Below are positions 5,720 to 5,955 of a DNA stretch of 5,955 nt, in pieces. Made by a program: the position numbers and the translations under genes. The notes beneath the pieces are model-generated. The model searched no databases, was not told the origin of the DNA, and worked only from the letters and a program-made list of their open reading frames with translations. The stretch spans positions 1 through 5,955 of the forward strand of contig SPBY01000214.1 of assembly GCA_004525825.1 (NCBI GenBank), written 5' to 3'. How positions within the stretch are numbered: position 1 is the stretch's first letter; each line of letters begins with the position of its first letter. This stretch comes from Bacteroidia bacterium (GTDB taxonomy: Bacteria > Bacteroidota > Bacteroidia > Bacteroidales > GCA-2748055).

Positions 5720-5955
5720 CATTAGGTTACACTTATTTCGTGTTTACCCCGCTAATTATTGCATTTCATCAACATTTTGACCCGATTCGTCACCTCAAAA
5801 AGCCGCTCGAAAATCCCTTAAAACCTACGCCCCTGCTATTATACAGCGATTTTAGGCAGTTCATGGACCTGGGCATTGCATTCATCAAAAGTCTCATAAC
5901 ATCACACCTAGATATTTGTTCCATTTATACCACCTCCCTAACTTGCTATAACTGA
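5720..5955. other. No supported gene in the right-hand end
   Basis: These 236 bases hold no recognisable coding region. A plus-strand frame from GTG 5740 to TGA 5955 (71 residues) resembles no family I know, has no upstream ribosome signal and an odd composition. A 44-residue minus-strand frame (5924 to 5790) has a good AGGGAGGTG upstream but is also unrecognised. A near-identical 14/15-base direct repeat lies at 5758-5772 and 5875-5888. The stretch may be a decayed gene, the edge of an element continuing beyond the window, or ordinary spacer. Confidence 0.4.

Noticed and set aside
5725..5748. Imperfect hairpin GGTTACAC / GTGTTTACC as a terminator or element end
   Set aside because: It needs a mismatch and a bulge, the T-run is on its 5' side, and no matching terminal repeat is seen elsewhere in the window.
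5740..5955. 71-residue plus-strand frame ending at the window edge
   Set aside because: GTG start without a ribosome signal, no recognised motif and no coding-like composition; kept only as a note in the gene-less region entry.
1..5955. Defence system, CRISPR array, integrase or prophage content
   Set aside because: No nuclease, helicase, recombinase, reverse transcriptase or spaced repeat array is present in any frame; genes are ordinary metabolic and envelope functions.

Overview
The window looks like chromosomal DNA from a member of the Bacteroidota, probably a marine or gut relative of the Marinilabiliales/Bacteroidales. The reasons are moderate GC, translation starts that mostly lack a Shine-Dalgarno sequence and sit behind A/T-rich leaders, a lipoprotein with acidic residues after the lipobox Cys, short exported beta-rich proteins, and protein variants typical of that phylum (a MarC protein with AGAGSIT, an FklB-like FKBP carrying a Sec signal). 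The genus assignment is a guess.

Layout. Positions 1-784 (+) hold the C-terminal half of a MarC-family membrane protein, followed with no gap by a small lipoprotein of unknown function. An iron-type alcohol dehydrogenase (785-1957, -) meets the lipoprotein tail to tail with no bases between the stop codons. A 142-base divergent spacer leads to a 98-residue conserved hypothetical protein with two TPR-like helical repeats (2100-2396, +). It converges on a small exported protein (2480-2866, -), and a minus-strand terminator lies between them. A 157-base divergent spacer, with the same 10-base element in front of each gene, precedes a two-gene operon. That operon encodes an exported alpha-amino-acid ester hydrolase-like enzyme of the CocE/NonD/S15 group (3024-4895, +) and an exported FKBP-type prolyl isomerase (4911-5600, +). 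The last 355 bases contain two hairpins, a T9 tract and no convincing gene.

Functionally this is mostly cell-envelope housekeeping. The clearest biochemical prediction is the ester hydrolase: its Ser-Asp-His triad and the three-carboxylate cluster that reads a free alpha-amino group are all present with the right spacing. Its partner is probably a periplasmic folding factor. I found no defence system, CRISPR array, recognisable mobile element, tRNA or rRNA, and nothing I would call a new multi-gene system.
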